A DNA stretch of 64,000 bases from JAJDXO01 sp965213765. GTDB taxonomy: Bacteria; Pseudomonadota; Alphaproteobacteria; Rhodospirillales; UBA2165. Positions 54,752 to 63,035 of this stretch are shown here, piece after piece. The notes beneath the pieces were generated by a model. The model had not been told where the DNA came from, searched no databases, and was given only the letters and a program-made list of their open reading frames with translations. The stretch spans positions 2,728,001-2,792,000 of the forward strand of contig OZ243926.1 in NCBI GenBank assembly GCA_965213765.1. Reading direction: 5' to 3'. Position 1 is the stretch's first letter. Every line of letters starts with the position of its first letter. Made by a program: the position numbers and the translations under genes.

Positions 54752-55375
54752 ATGCCAGCCACGCCGAACCGCCGCGTTTTCCTCATCCCCATGGCGCTTG
54801 CCGCCGCCGCCCTATTGGGCTTGAGCGCCTGCGCGCCCGTCGGGATGGTGGCGGGCGCCGGCGCCGGGGTCGGCGTTGCCGCCGCCCAGGAGCGGGGCAT
54901 CGCCGGACGGACCGCCGATCTTCGGATCGAAGCGCGGATTTTCGAGAAATTCTTCAATACCGACGTGTCGCTTCAGACCAAATTGGGGGTCGAGGTCTAT
55001 GAGGGCCGGGTGCTGCTGACCGGCGCCACCGACGACGTCCGGCTCGCCGACAAGGCGGTGAAGCTCGCCTGGCAGGTGGACGGCGTCAAAGACGTCATCA
55101 ACGAGATTCAACTCCGCAATTCGGGCGCCAAGGATTTCATCCGCGACACCTGGATCACCGGGCAACTGCGCTCCAAGATCACCTTCGACAAGGAAATTTT
55201 CGCGATCAATTACGCCCTCGATACGGTCAACGGCCGGGTGTACATCATCGGCATCGCCCAGAACCCGGCGGAACTGCGCCGCGTCATGGATCACGCCGGC
55301 AATATTCGTTACGTCCGGGACGTGATTTCCCACGTCCGGGTCAAGCAAGCGGGAATCCAAAGCGCCGGCAACTGA
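54752..55375 (+). CDS. BON-domain outer-membrane lipoprotein (OsmY/DolP-like)
   Basis: 207 aa with a lipoprotein signal ending at LSAC (near residue 27), a short Gly/Ala stretch, and two BON domains (about 55-125: KLGVEVYEGRVLLTGATDD; 130-200: FAINYALDTVNGRVYIIGIA). This layout is that of DolP/YraP, which in enterobacteria also lies near rsmI-yraN. Envelope integrity role inferred. Confidence 0.88.
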   Translation: MPATPNRRVFLIPMALAAAALLGLSACAPVGMVAGAGAGVGVAAAQERGIAGRTADLRIEARIFEKFFNTDVSLQTKLGVEVYEGRVLLTGATDDVRLADKAVKLAWQVDGVKDVINEIQLRNSGAKDFIRDTWITGQLRSKITFDKEIFAINYALDTVNGRVYIIGIAQNPAELRRVMDHAGNIRYVRDVISHVRVKQAGIQSAGN

Positions 55376-55421
55376 CCCGCGCGCCGTTCCGCCCGTACTT
55401 GACCATCCGCCGCCCAGCGGC

Positions 55422-55460
55422 TATGTCCGCCTGATATGTCCGACCGGTATGTCCGACTGG
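55422..55460. repeat. 13-bp tandem repeat, three units
   Basis: Units TATGTCCGCCTGA, TATGTCCGACCGG and TATGTCCGACTGG at 55422, 55435 and 55448 in the BON-gshB spacer. Same TGTCC core as the array upstream of glnD, possibly by chance. Confidence 0.8.
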
Positions 55461-55524
55461 CCGGCTGCCCGCGCGGGCGGCCAGAACGTGCAATTGGGCG
55501 GATTCACAGGGACAAGGCCGGCTC

Positions 55525-56478
55525 ATGTCGCTCCTGGTTGCCATTCAGATGGACCCCATCGACGGCATCGATATCGATGGCGACAGCACGTTCGTCATGG
55601 CGATGGAGGCCCAGGAGCGGGGCTACCGGGTCTATCACTATCTGACCCAGGATCTGGCCCTCGATCATGGACGGGTGACGGCCCATGCCCGGCCTCTCGA
55701 GCTGCGCCGCGCGCACGGGGACCATTTCACCCTGGGCGACGCGGAATGGATCGACCTGGCGCTGGCCGACGTGGTCCTGATGCGCCAGGACCCGCCCTTC
55801 GACATGGCGTACATCACCGCCACCCATCTGCTGGAGCACGTTCACCCCAAGACCCTGGTGGTCAACGACCCGGTCCATGTGCGGAACGCGCCCGAGAAGC
55901 TGTTCGTCACCCACTTCCCGGAACTGATGCCGCCGACGCTGATCACCTCCAACCGGGACAAGATCGCCGCCTTCCGCGAGGAGCATCGGGACCTGATCGT
56001 CAAACCCCTGTTCGGCAACGGCGGCGCCGGGGTGTTCCACATCCCGCCGGGGGACGAGAACCTCAACGTGCTGATGGAAATGTTCACCGAGCTTTACCGC
56101 GAGCCGGTGATCATCCAGGCCTATCTGCCGGAGGTCCGCGAGGGCGACAAGCGGATCATCCTGGTCGACGGCGAGGCGGTGGGCGCCATCAACCGGGTGC
56201 CGGCGGCGGGCGAGGCGCGCTCCAACATGCACGTGGGCGGCACGCCGCTGAAGTCGGAACTCACCGGGCGGGAGAAGGAGATCTGCCACGCCATCGGCCC
56301 GGCATTGAAGGAGCGGGGCATGATCTTCGTCGGCATCGACGTCATCGGCGATTACATGACCGAGATCAACGTCACCTCGCCGACCGGCATCCAGGAGATC
56401 AACCGCTTCGACGGCATCAAGATCGAGGCGATGATCTGGGACGCCATCGAGAGCCGGCTGGATATCGTCGAGGAATAA
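55525..56478 (+). CDS. gshB: Glutathione synthetase
   Basis: ATP-grasp enzyme joining gamma-glutamylcysteine and glycine. 317 aa, the usual length. Motifs: VAIQMDPIDGIDIDGDSTF at the N-terminus, PLFGNGGAGVF (ATP loop), and FVGIDVIGDYMTEINVTSPT at the Mg site. Confidence 0.96.
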   Translation: MSLLVAIQMDPIDGIDIDGDSTFVMAMEAQERGYRVYHYLTQDLALDHGRVTAHARPLELRRAHGDHFTLGDAEWIDLALADVVLMRQDPPFDMAYITATHLLEHVHPKTLVVNDPVHVRNAPEKLFVTHFPELMPPTLITSNRDKIAAFREEHRDLIVKPLFGNGGAGVFHIPPGDENLNVLMEMFTELYREPVIIQAYLPEVREGDKRIILVDGEAVGAINRVPAAGEARSNMHVGGTPLKSELTGREKEICHAIGPALKERGMIFVGIDVIGDYMTEINVTSPTGIQEINRFDGIKIEAMIWDAIESRLDIVEE

Positions 56479-56591
56479 CTGTTGGCGGCCCCGCTGTCAC
56501 CGGTCCGCCCTCCCGCCAAGCCCTCATCCATCCTGCCAGGTTCGCCGGATTCGGCCGGAGCGGCAACCGCTCAAGAACTATCGGCACATAT

Positions 56592-56606
56592 GTTCTGGTA
56601 ATGTTC
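56592..56606 (+). promoter_or_regulatory. LexA (SOS) box upstream of comM
   Basis: GTTC-TGGTAAT-GTTC is an exact match to the direct-repeat LexA box of Alphaproteobacteria (GTTC-N7-GTTC). A -10-like TATAGT follows at 56619-56624, and the comM ATG is at 56659, so LexA binding would cover the promoter. Confidence 0.7.
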
Positions 56607-56658
56607 TTTTATCCTCATTATAGTTGCCGGCGGATAGAACAGGCAGGTCACTAGGGTT

Positions 56659-58212
56659 ATGGTCGCGCGGGTCAATACGGTCGCCTTTTCCGGGATCGAC
56701 GTGCTGGAGGTGGATGTGCAGGTGCAGGTCGGCGCCGGCATGCCGGCCTTTTCGGTGGTCGGCCTGCCCGACAAGGCGGTGGCGGAAAGCCGGGAGCGGG
56801 TTCGCGCCGCGATCTCGGCCATCGGCCTCTCCCTGCCGCCCAAGCGGATCACCGTCAACCTGTCTCCCGCCGACCTCGCCAAGGAGGGCAGTCATTTCGA
56901 TCTGCCCATCGCGCTCGGGCTGCTGGCCGCCATGGGGGTATTGCCCGAGGACCAGATCGCCGGCTTCGCGGCGCTCGGCGAGCTTGCCCTGGACGGCGCC
57001 GTCACGCCGGTGGCCGGGGTGCTGCCGGCGGCCCTGGGCGCCGCGGGCCGCGGGCTCGGGCTGATCTGTCCGGCGGCGCAGGGGTCCGAGGCCGCCTGGG
57101 CGGGGGAGATCGAGGTATTGGCGCCGGGCAGCCTGCTGGCCCTGATCAACCATTTCAAGGGCACCCAGGTTTTGAGCCCGCCCGCGCCGGAAATAGCCGG
57201 GGACGAGGCGGCAATCGCCGACCTGGCCGACATCAAGGGACAGGAAAGCGCCAAGCGGGCCCTCGAAGTGGCGGCCGCCGGCGGCCACAATCTGCTGATG
57301 GTCGGCCCGCCGGGGTCGGGGAAATCCATGCTCGCCGAACGGCTGGCGGGCATTCTCCCGGAACTCGACCCGGCGGAAGCCCTCGAAGTGTCGATGATCC
57401 ACTCTATCGCCGGCGCCCTCGACGGCGGGCGCCTCAAGCGCCGGCGCCCCTACCGCAGCCCCCATCACTCGGCTTCGATGCCCTCGCTGGTGGGCGGCGG
57501 CCACCGGGCGAAACCGGGCGAAGTGTCCCTGGCCCACCTCGGCGTGCTGTTTCTGGACGAGTTTCCCGAGTTCAATCGCGCCGCCCTGGAAGCCCTCCGC
57601 CAGCCCATGGAAGCAGGCCGCGCAACCGTCGCCCGGGCCAATGCGCATGTCACCTATCCCGCCCGGTTCCAGCTGATCGCGGCCATGAATCCCTGCCGCT
57701 GCGGCTATCTGGACGACCCGGCGCTGGCCTGCAACCGGGTGCCCAAATGCGCCGCCGACTATCAGTCGAAGATTTCCGGGCCCATGTTCGACCGCATCGA
57801 CCTCCATGTGGACGTGCCCGCCGTCAGTCCCGCGGATCTCTCATTGCCGCCGGCGGCGGAAGGCTCGCCCGAAATCCGGGCCCGGGTGGCCGACGGCCGC
57901 GCCGTCCAGCGGCAACGCTTCGCAAGCGTTACGGCCGCCAAGTCCGGCGGGCGTGCGGTAAGATGCAACGCCGACGCCGACGGCGCGCTGTTGGAGGAAG
58001 TCGCCGCCCCGGAGGCCGACGGCCGGGTATTGCTCACCGAAGCCGCCGACCGGATGCGCCTGTCGGCCCGGGGCTATCACCGGGTCCTGAGGGTGGCGCG
58101 GACGCTGGCCGACCTCGACGGCTCCGAAATCGTCCGCCGGCTTCACGTGGCCGAGGCGCTTTCCTACCGCCGGGTGGTGCCCGGCCGCCAGGCGGCGCTG
58201 ATGGCGGGGTAA
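56659..58212 (+). CDS. comM: ComM/YifB family AAA+ protein (Mg chelatase-like)
   Basis: 517 aa. The N-terminal ChlI-type Lon-protease-like domain (FSVVGLPDKAVAESRERVRA) is followed by an AAA+ module with Walker A GPPGSGKSMLAERL, Walker B LGVLFLDEFPEF, and the zinc-like Cys cluster NPCRCGYLDD...CNRVPKC. ComM is a helicase promoting branch migration in natural transformation. The LexA box upstream suggests SOS induction. Confidence 0.94.
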   Translation: MVARVNTVAFSGIDVLEVDVQVQVGAGMPAFSVVGLPDKAVAESRERVRAAISAIGLSLPPKRITVNLSPADLAKEGSHFDLPIALGLLAAMGVLPEDQIAGFAALGELALDGAVTPVAGVLPAALGAAGRGLGLICPAAQGSEAAWAGEIEVLAPGSLLALINHFKGTQVLSPPAPEIAGDEAAIADLADIKGQESAKRALEVAAAGGHNLLMVGPPGSGKSMLAERLAGILPELDPAEALEVSMIHSIAGALDGGRLKRRRPYRSPHHSASMPSLVGGGHRAKPGEVSLAHLGVLFLDEFPEFNRAALEALRQPMEAGRATVARANAHVTYPARFQLIAAMNPCRCGYLDDPALACNRVPKCAADYQSKISGPMFDRIDLHVDVPAVSPADLSLPPAAEGSPEIRARVADGRAVQRQRFASVTAAKSGGRAVRCNADADGALLEEVAAPEADGRVLLTEAADRMRLSARGYHRVLRVARTLADLDGSEIVRRLHVAEALSYRRVVPGRQAALMAG

Positions 58213-58337
58213 GGCGCGCGCGGCCCCTCCGTGAGCGGTGTCGCGGGTTTCAACGGCAAACCGGCCGGACGCGGGGACCGGGCCGTACCCGAAGCCATAA
58301 CCGGTTTGATGGCTTAATCGATTTTGGAATTCGGCGG

Positions 58338-58700
58338 TCAATCCCGTTTCAACATCGCACCCAGCTTCCTGCCGCCGAAAATATGGACATGAAAATGGGG
58401 CACCTCCTGCATGCCGTCGTCGCCATGGTTGGCGAGGATGCGATAGCCGGGGTTGGCGAGTTCGAGTTGGCGGGCGACGGCGCCGACGGCCCGGAAGAAA
58501 CCGGCGATTTCCGCATCGCCCGCGGCGGCGGAGAAATCGTCCATCGAGACGTAGGCCCCCTTGGGGATCACCAGCACGTGCACCGGCGCCTGCGGATTGA
58601 TGTCCTCGAAGGCGAGGGCGTGATCGTCCTCGTAGACCCTGGTGCAGGGAATCTCCCCCCGCAAAATCTTGGCGAACACGTTTTCCGGATCATAGGCCAT
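58338..58700 (-). CDS. HIT family (histidine triad) nucleotide hydrolase
   Basis: 120 aa, Hint-type. The triad motif HFHVHIFGG is near the C-terminus, with FAKILRGEIPCTRVYEDDHA and HVLVIPKGAY upstream. It follows hisE on the same strand, a frequent arrangement. The substrate is probably an aminoacyl- or phosphoramidate-type nucleotide. Confidence 0.94.
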   Translation of the reverse strand: MAYDPENVFAKILRGEIPCTRVYEDDHALAFEDINPQAPVHVLVIPKGAYVSMDDFSAAAGDAEIAGFFRAVGAVARQLELANPGYRILANHGDDGMQEVPHFHVHIFGGRKLGAMLKRD

Positions 58701-58719
58701 GGTTCAGGTTCAACTCCGA

Positions 58720-59058
58720 TCAGCCGCGGGATTTCTTCTCTTCGAGGCCCGAGATGCCCTCCCGCTTGGCAAGCTCGGCCCACACGTCGTCGGGCTTCAC
58801 GCCCGCATCCGCCCACAGGACGAACAGGTGGTAGAGCAGGTCCGCGCTTTCGCCGGTGATTTCCTTCTTCTTGCCGGCGAGCGCGGCAATCACCGTTTCC
58901 ACCGCCTCCTCGCCGAGTTTCTGGGCGATTTTCTCGGTTCCCTTGTCGAACAGCTTGGCGGTATAGGAGTCGTCGGGGTCCGCTTTCTTGCGCTCCGAGA
59001 CAACCTCGTAAAGGCGCTCGAGTATCCGGATCGCATCGCCGTTGTCCTTACCGCTCAT
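58720..59058 (-). CDS. hisE: Phosphoribosyl-ATP pyrophosphatase
   Basis: Second step of histidine synthesis. 112 aa with the MazG-like metal motif KKITGES...LYHLFVL region and KLGEEAVETVIAAL. It overlaps the end of hisF by 11 bp. No fused HisI domain is present, so hisI must lie elsewhere. Confidence 0.95.
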   Translation of the reverse strand: MSGKDNGDAIRILERLYEVVSERKKADPDDSYTAKLFDKGTEKIAQKLGEEAVETVIAALAGKKKEITGESADLLYHLFVLWADAGVKPDDVWAELAKREGISGLEEKKSRG

Positions 59059-59857
59059 CGGTGCCTCCGATTGAATCGTCCATGCGCCCGCTTATCCTCA
59101 TGGGTATTCCGTTTTCGTTCATATACGCCTTGGCCTCGGACACCCGGTGGGTGCCGAAATGGAAGATGGAGGCGGCCAGCACGGCGCTGGCGTGACCGTC
59201 CCGCACGCCTTCCACCAGATGGTCGAGACCGCCGACGCCGCCGGACGCGATCACCGGGATACTCACCGCATCCGCGACCGCGCGGGTCAATTCGATGTCG
59301 AAGCCTGCCTTGGTGCCGTCCCGGTCCATCGAGGTCAACAATATCTCACCCGCCCCATGCCCGGCCATGCGTTTCGCCCATTCGACGGCGTCGATGCCGG
59401 TTTCCCTGCGCCCGCCGTGGGTGAACACTTCGAAACGCCGGTCTTCCCCCTGGCCGGCGCGCTTGGCGTCGATGGCGACCACGATGCACTGGCTGCCGAA
59501 TTTGAGCGCCGCCCCGCGGACGAATTCCGGGTTGTGGACGGCCGCCGTGTTGATGGCCACCTTGTCGGCGCCGGCCAGCAGGAGCTTCCGGATATCGTCG
59601 AGGGTCCGCACCCCGCCCCCGACGGTGAGCGGCATGAAGCATTCCTCCGCGGTCCGCGCCACCACGTCGAAGATGGTGTCCCGCTCCTCGTGGCTGGCGG
59701 TGATGTCGAGGAAGCACAACTCGTCCGCGCCTTCGGCATCGTAGAGGCGCGCCTGTTCGACGGGATCGCCGGCGTCCACCAGATCGACGAAGTTGACGCC
59801 CTTGACCACACGGCCCTTATCCACGTCGAGGCAGGGGATGATCCGGTTCTTCAGCAT
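59048..59857 (-). CDS. hisF: Imidazole glycerol phosphate synthase, cyclase subunit HisF
   Basis: (beta/alpha)8 cyclase of 269 aa from ATG 59857 (MLKNRIIPCLDVDKGRVVKG). Catalytic Asp residues are Asp 11 (CLDVDKG) and the one in LLTSMDRDGTKAGFD; the phosphate-binding loops TVGGGVR and ASGGVGG are intact. Partner of hisH, two genes upstream. Confidence 0.97.
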   Translation of the reverse strand: MLKNRIIPCLDVDKGRVVKGVNFVDLVDAGDPVEQARLYDAEGADELCFLDITASHEERDTIFDVVARTAEECFMPLTVGGGVRTLDDIRKLLLAGADKVAINTAAVHNPEFVRGAALKFGSQCIVVAIDAKRAGQGEDRRFEVFTHGGRRETGIDAVEWAKRMAGHGAGEILLTSMDRDGTKAGFDIELTRAVADAVSIPVIASGGVGGLDHLVEGVRDGHASAVLAASIFHFGTHRVSEAKAYMNENGIPMRISGRMDDSIGGTDER

Positions 59858-59858
59858 G

Positions 59859-60590
59859 TCAGCCGCCCTCCGCCAGCAATGCCCGGGCCTCGGCCGCATC
59901 GATCGCCCCGTCATAGAGCGCCCGGCCGGAAATGACCCCGTCCAGCAGGCCCGCGCCCGCCTCCTTCAAGGCTCGGAGATCATCCATGGACGATACGCCG
60001 CCGGACGCGATCACCGGGATATCGACGGTCTTGGCCAGTTCCACCGTCGCGGCGACGTTGGGCCCTTCCATGGCGCCGTCCCGGTCGATGTCGGTGTAGA
60101 CGATCGCGGCGACGCCGGCATCCTCGAATTTGCGCGCCAGGTCGAGGGCGGTGATGTCGGCGGCCTCGGCCCACCCCTCGACGGCGACCCGTCCGCCCCT
60201 TGCATCGATACCGACGGCGATCCGGCCGGGAAAGGATTTGCATCCGTCGGTCACCAGGCCGGGGTCTTTCACCGCCGCGGTGCCCAGGATGACCCGGGCG
60301 ACGCCCTTGCCGAGCCAGGTCTCGATCATCTCCCGATTGCGGATACCGCCGCCCAACTGCACGTTCTGGCCGCCCGCGGCGAGAATGGCGTCGACCGCCG
60401 CGCCATTGACCGGCCGGCCCTCGAAGGCGCCGTTGAGATCGACCACATGAAGCCAGCCGCAGCCCGCGGCGGCAAAGGCGCGGGCTTGAGCCGCCGGATC
60501 CCCGCCATAGACCGTCGCCGCGTCCATTTCGCCCTTATAGAGCCGGACACAGTCGCCGTCCTTGAGATCGATGGCCGGATAGAACTTCAT
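59859..60590 (-). CDS. hisA: ProFAR isomerase HisA
   Basis: 243-aa barrel enzyme. Catalytic Asp residues lie in FYPAIDLKDGDCVRL (Asp 8) and IYTDIDRDGAMEGPN; LGGGIRN and ASGGVSS form the phosphate sites. It starts 10 bp after hisH and ends 1 bp before hisF. Confidence 0.97.
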   Translation of the reverse strand: MKFYPAIDLKDGDCVRLYKGEMDAATVYGGDPAAQARAFAAAGCGWLHVVDLNGAFEGRPVNGAAVDAILAAGGQNVQLGGGIRNREMIETWLGKGVARVILGTAAVKDPGLVTDGCKSFPGRIAVGIDARGGRVAVEGWAEAADITALDLARKFEDAGVAAIVYTDIDRDGAMEGPNVAATVELAKTVDIPVIASGGVSSMDDLRALKEAGAGLLDGVISGRALYDGAIDAAEARALLAEGG

Positions 60591-60600
60591 GACATCTCCG

Positions 60601-61245
60601 TCACGGCGACCAGCGGAGAAAATTGGCGATGAACCTGAGCCCCACCCGCTGGCTTTTCTCCGGGTGGAACTGCGTGCCGACCAGATTGCCGCGCCCGACG
60701 ATTGCGGTCACCGGACCGGCATAGTCGACGCGCGCCAGGACATCGCTTTCGGCCTCGGGCGCCAAGCCGTAGGAGTGGACGAAATAAGTGTGCGCGCCGG
60801 GGGAAATGCCGTCCATGACGGCGTGAATGCCCGGCTCGAATTCGAGGGCGTTCCATCCCATGTGCGGAATCTTCAGGGCCTTGTCGGCGGGTTCCAGCGC
60901 CACCACTTCGCCGGGAATCCAGCCGAACCCCTCGGTGTCGCCATGTTCCCGCCCCCAGCTCGCCATCAGCTGCATGCCGACGCAGATGCCGAGAAACGGT
61001 TTGCCCCGCCCCCGCACCTGTTCGATCAGCGCGTCCGGCATCCCGTTGATGGCCGTAAGGCCGGATTTGCAATCCGCGAATGCGCCGACCCCGGGCAGCA
61101 CGATATGCGTGGCCCCGGCGAGCGCGGCGGGATCGCGGGTCACCTCGACCGTGCCCGTCCGGCCGCTATCCGCCACCGCCCGCTCGAAGGCCTTGGCGGC
61201 GGACCGCAGATTGCCGGACTCGTAGTCGATGATGGCGACCCGCAT
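60601..61245 (-). CDS. hisH: Imidazole glycerol phosphate synthase, glutaminase subunit HisH
   Basis: Class I glutamine amidotransferase of 214 aa. The nucleophile Cys is in FLGICVGMQLM and the His-Glu pair in VGTQFHPEKSQ. ATG 61245 overlaps the stop of the DUF2628 gene by ATGA. Confidence 0.97.
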   Translation of the reverse strand: MRVAIIDYESGNLRSAAKAFERAVADSGRTGTVEVTRDPAALAGATHIVLPGVGAFADCKSGLTAINGMPDALIEQVRGRGKPFLGICVGMQLMASWGREHGDTEGFGWIPGEVVALEPADKALKIPHMGWNALEFEPGIHAVMDGISPGAHTYFVHSYGLAPEAESDVLARVDYAGPVTAIVGRGNLVGTQFHPEKSQRVGLRFIANFLRWSP

Positions 61246-61655
61246 CAGACGCCTCCCGCCGCGGCCGGATCACGCCCGGCGATGTAGCGGAGAACGGCCG
61301 CTTCCGCGCCGCCGGCGAGAATAATTCCGCGTTCCCTATAGCCGCGCCGGCCCAAACTCCACCGCCTGACATCGTTTGCGAAGCCGCCGATGAGGATGTA
61401 GACGCCGGCGCCCAACGCCGCCCCGGTCACATCGTCGATACCGGCCAGCACGCCGAAGCCCCCCACCGCCGCCTGCAGGGCGGTCAGGCCCAGCGCCACG
61501 CCCCACATCCTGTGCCACAGGGCCCAGAAGACGGAAAACAATACGGCCGGCCAGCAAAAGCCCTCCTTCACCGCCACCGCGTCCTCCACCGGATCGGTGA
61601 CAGAAGGCTCGTCTCCCGGCCGGGGAGCCGGGATATGGACGGTATAAATACGCAT
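61245..61655 (-). CDS. DUF2628 membrane protein inside the his operon
   Basis: 136 aa with hydrophobic stretches near 33-55 and 60-95. DUF2628 features: VKEGFCWPAVLFSVFWALWH followed by WSLGRRGYRERGII. It lies between hisB and hisH and overlaps hisH by ATGA, so it is translated with the his genes. Related Rhodospirillales genomes are expected to share this position; the function is unknown. Confidence 0.85.
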   Translation of the reverse strand: MRIYTVHIPAPRPGDEPSVTDPVEDAVAVKEGFCWPAVLFSVFWALWHRMWGVALGLTALQAAVGGFGVLAGIDDVTGAALGAGVYILIGGFANDVRRWSLGRRGYRERGIILAGGAEAAVLRYIAGRDPAAAGGV

Positions 61656-61673
61656 GAGGCTTGTTCCGGCGGC

Positions 61674-62333
61674 CTAGTCTTTGCCCGCGCCGGACACCGC
61701 GTTCATCGTGTCCGCATCGGACACTGCGTTCATCGTGTCCGCGTCGGACAACACGCCCTTGGTCGACGGCACGGCATCGGCGGCGCGCGCGTCGATGGTC
61801 ACCGCTTGGCGCAGCGCCCGGGCAAGCGCCTTGTACGCGCTTTCGACGATATGGTGGTTGTTCTCGCCATAGAGGTTGTCGACGTGGAGCGTGACGCCGG
61901 AAGCCTGGGCGAAGGCCTGGAACCATTCGCGGAACAGCTCGGTGTCCATCTCGCCCAGCTTGGGCCGCGAGAACCCCACCTTCCACACCAGGTAGGGCCG
62001 GTTGGAACAATCGACGATCACCCGGGTGAGCGCCTCATCCAGCGGAATCTGCGCCGAGCCGTAACGGGTGATGCCGGCCCGGTTGCCCAGCGCCTTGTTG
62101 ACCGCCTCGCCGATGGCGATGCCGGTATCCTCGGTGGTGTGATGGAAATCGATATGCAGGTCGCCCTTGGCGCGCACGGTCAGGTCGATCAGGCTGTGCT
62201 TGGAGAGCTGCTCCAGCATGTGATCGAGGAAGCCGATACCGGTGGAAACGTCGTAGGTTCCCGTCCCGTCCAGATCGACGGTCACGGAAATCTCGGTCTC
62301 GTTCGTGTTGCGCTCGACGCTTGCCTGGCGCAT
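61674..62333 (-). CDS. hisB: Imidazoleglycerol-phosphate dehydratase
   Basis: 219 aa, with the metal-binding His motifs FLDHMLEQLSKHS, DFHHTTEDTGIAIGEA and ENNHHIVESAYKALARAL. The family normally ends at PSTKGVL; here 24 more residues follow, made of two copies of SDADTMNAV and a short end. They come from a 27-bp tandem duplication at 61687-61740. Position at the head of the his cluster, divergent from hslV. Confidence 0.95.
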   Translation of the reverse strand: MRQASVERNTNETEISVTVDLDGTGTYDVSTGIGFLDHMLEQLSKHSLIDLTVRAKGDLHIDFHHTTEDTGIAIGEAVNKALGNRAGITRYGSAQIPLDEALTRVIVDCSNRPYLVWKVGFSRPKLGEMDTELFREWFQAFAQASGVTLHVDNLYGENNHHIVESAYKALARALRQAVTIDARAADAVPSTKGVLSDADTMNAVSDADTMNAVSGAGKD

Positions 62334-62396
62334 CGGCCGATCTCCTTCAGGTTAGGCGCGGTCTTGTAACAGGATCGGCGCATTTCCGCCAGCGTG

Positions 62397-62425
62397 TTGA
62401 CCGGAAGCGGGCCGGGGGCTACATG
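62397..62425 (+). promoter_or_regulatory. Candidate promoter of hslVU
   Basis: TTGACC (62397-62402), a 17-bp spacer and TACATG (62420-62425), about 53 bp before the hslV ATG. The -10 box is weak. I did not find the CTTG-N17/18-CYTATNT heat-shock pattern here. Confidence 0.35.
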
Positions 62426-62477
62426 GAGGTTAACAGACCGCGCGAAAGCGCGCATAAACCACCCGGGAACATGTCCG

Positions 62478-63032
62478 ATGGCCGATCCCCAATCTCCGCA
62501 TCCCGACTGGCATGCCACGACCATTCTCTGTGTCCGCAAGGGCGATGACGTGGTGATTGCCGGCGACGGCCAGGTGAGCATGGGCGATACGGTGATCAAG
62601 GCCAACGCCACCAAGGTGCGCCGGCTCGGCAGCGGCAACGTGATCGCCGGGTTCGCGGGCGCCACCGCCGACGCCTTCACCTTGTTCGAGCGTCTGGAAG
62701 CCAAGCTGGAGCAGCATCCGGAACAACTGACCCGGTCGTGCGTCGAATTGGCCAAGGATTGGCGGACCGACCGCTATCTCCGGCGCCTCGAGGCGTTGAT
62801 GGCGGTGGCCGACAGGAACGTCTCGCTGCTGGTTTCCGGGACCGGCGACGTGCTGGAGCCGGAAGACGGCCTCATCGGCATCGGTTCGGGGGGCAACTAT
62901 GCGCTCGCCGCCGCCCGGGCCATGGTTTCCCACGACGACTTCGATGCGGAAACGGTCGCCCGGCGGTCGCTGGAAATCGCCGCCGGCATCTGCGTCTACA
63001 CCAACACCAACATCACCGTCGAAAGCCTGTAA
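62478..63032 (+). CDS. hslV: ATP-dependent protease subunit HslV
   Basis: Proteasome-like peptidase of 184 aa from ATG 62478. The catalytic Thr is residue 14 of DWHATTILCVRKGDDVV, exposed after removal of a 13-residue propeptide. The Gly-rich block LIGIGSGGNYALAAARAMV is intact. Immediately upstream of hslU. Confidence 0.96.
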   Translation: MADPQSPHPDWHATTILCVRKGDDVVIAGDGQVSMGDTVIKANATKVRRLGSGNVIAGFAGATADAFTLFERLEAKLEQHPEQLTRSCVELAKDWRTDRYLRRLEALMAVADRNVSLLVSGTGDVLEPEDGLIGIGSGGNYALAAARAMVSHDDFDAETVARRSLEIAAGICVYTNTNITVESL

Positions 63033-63035
63033 GTC

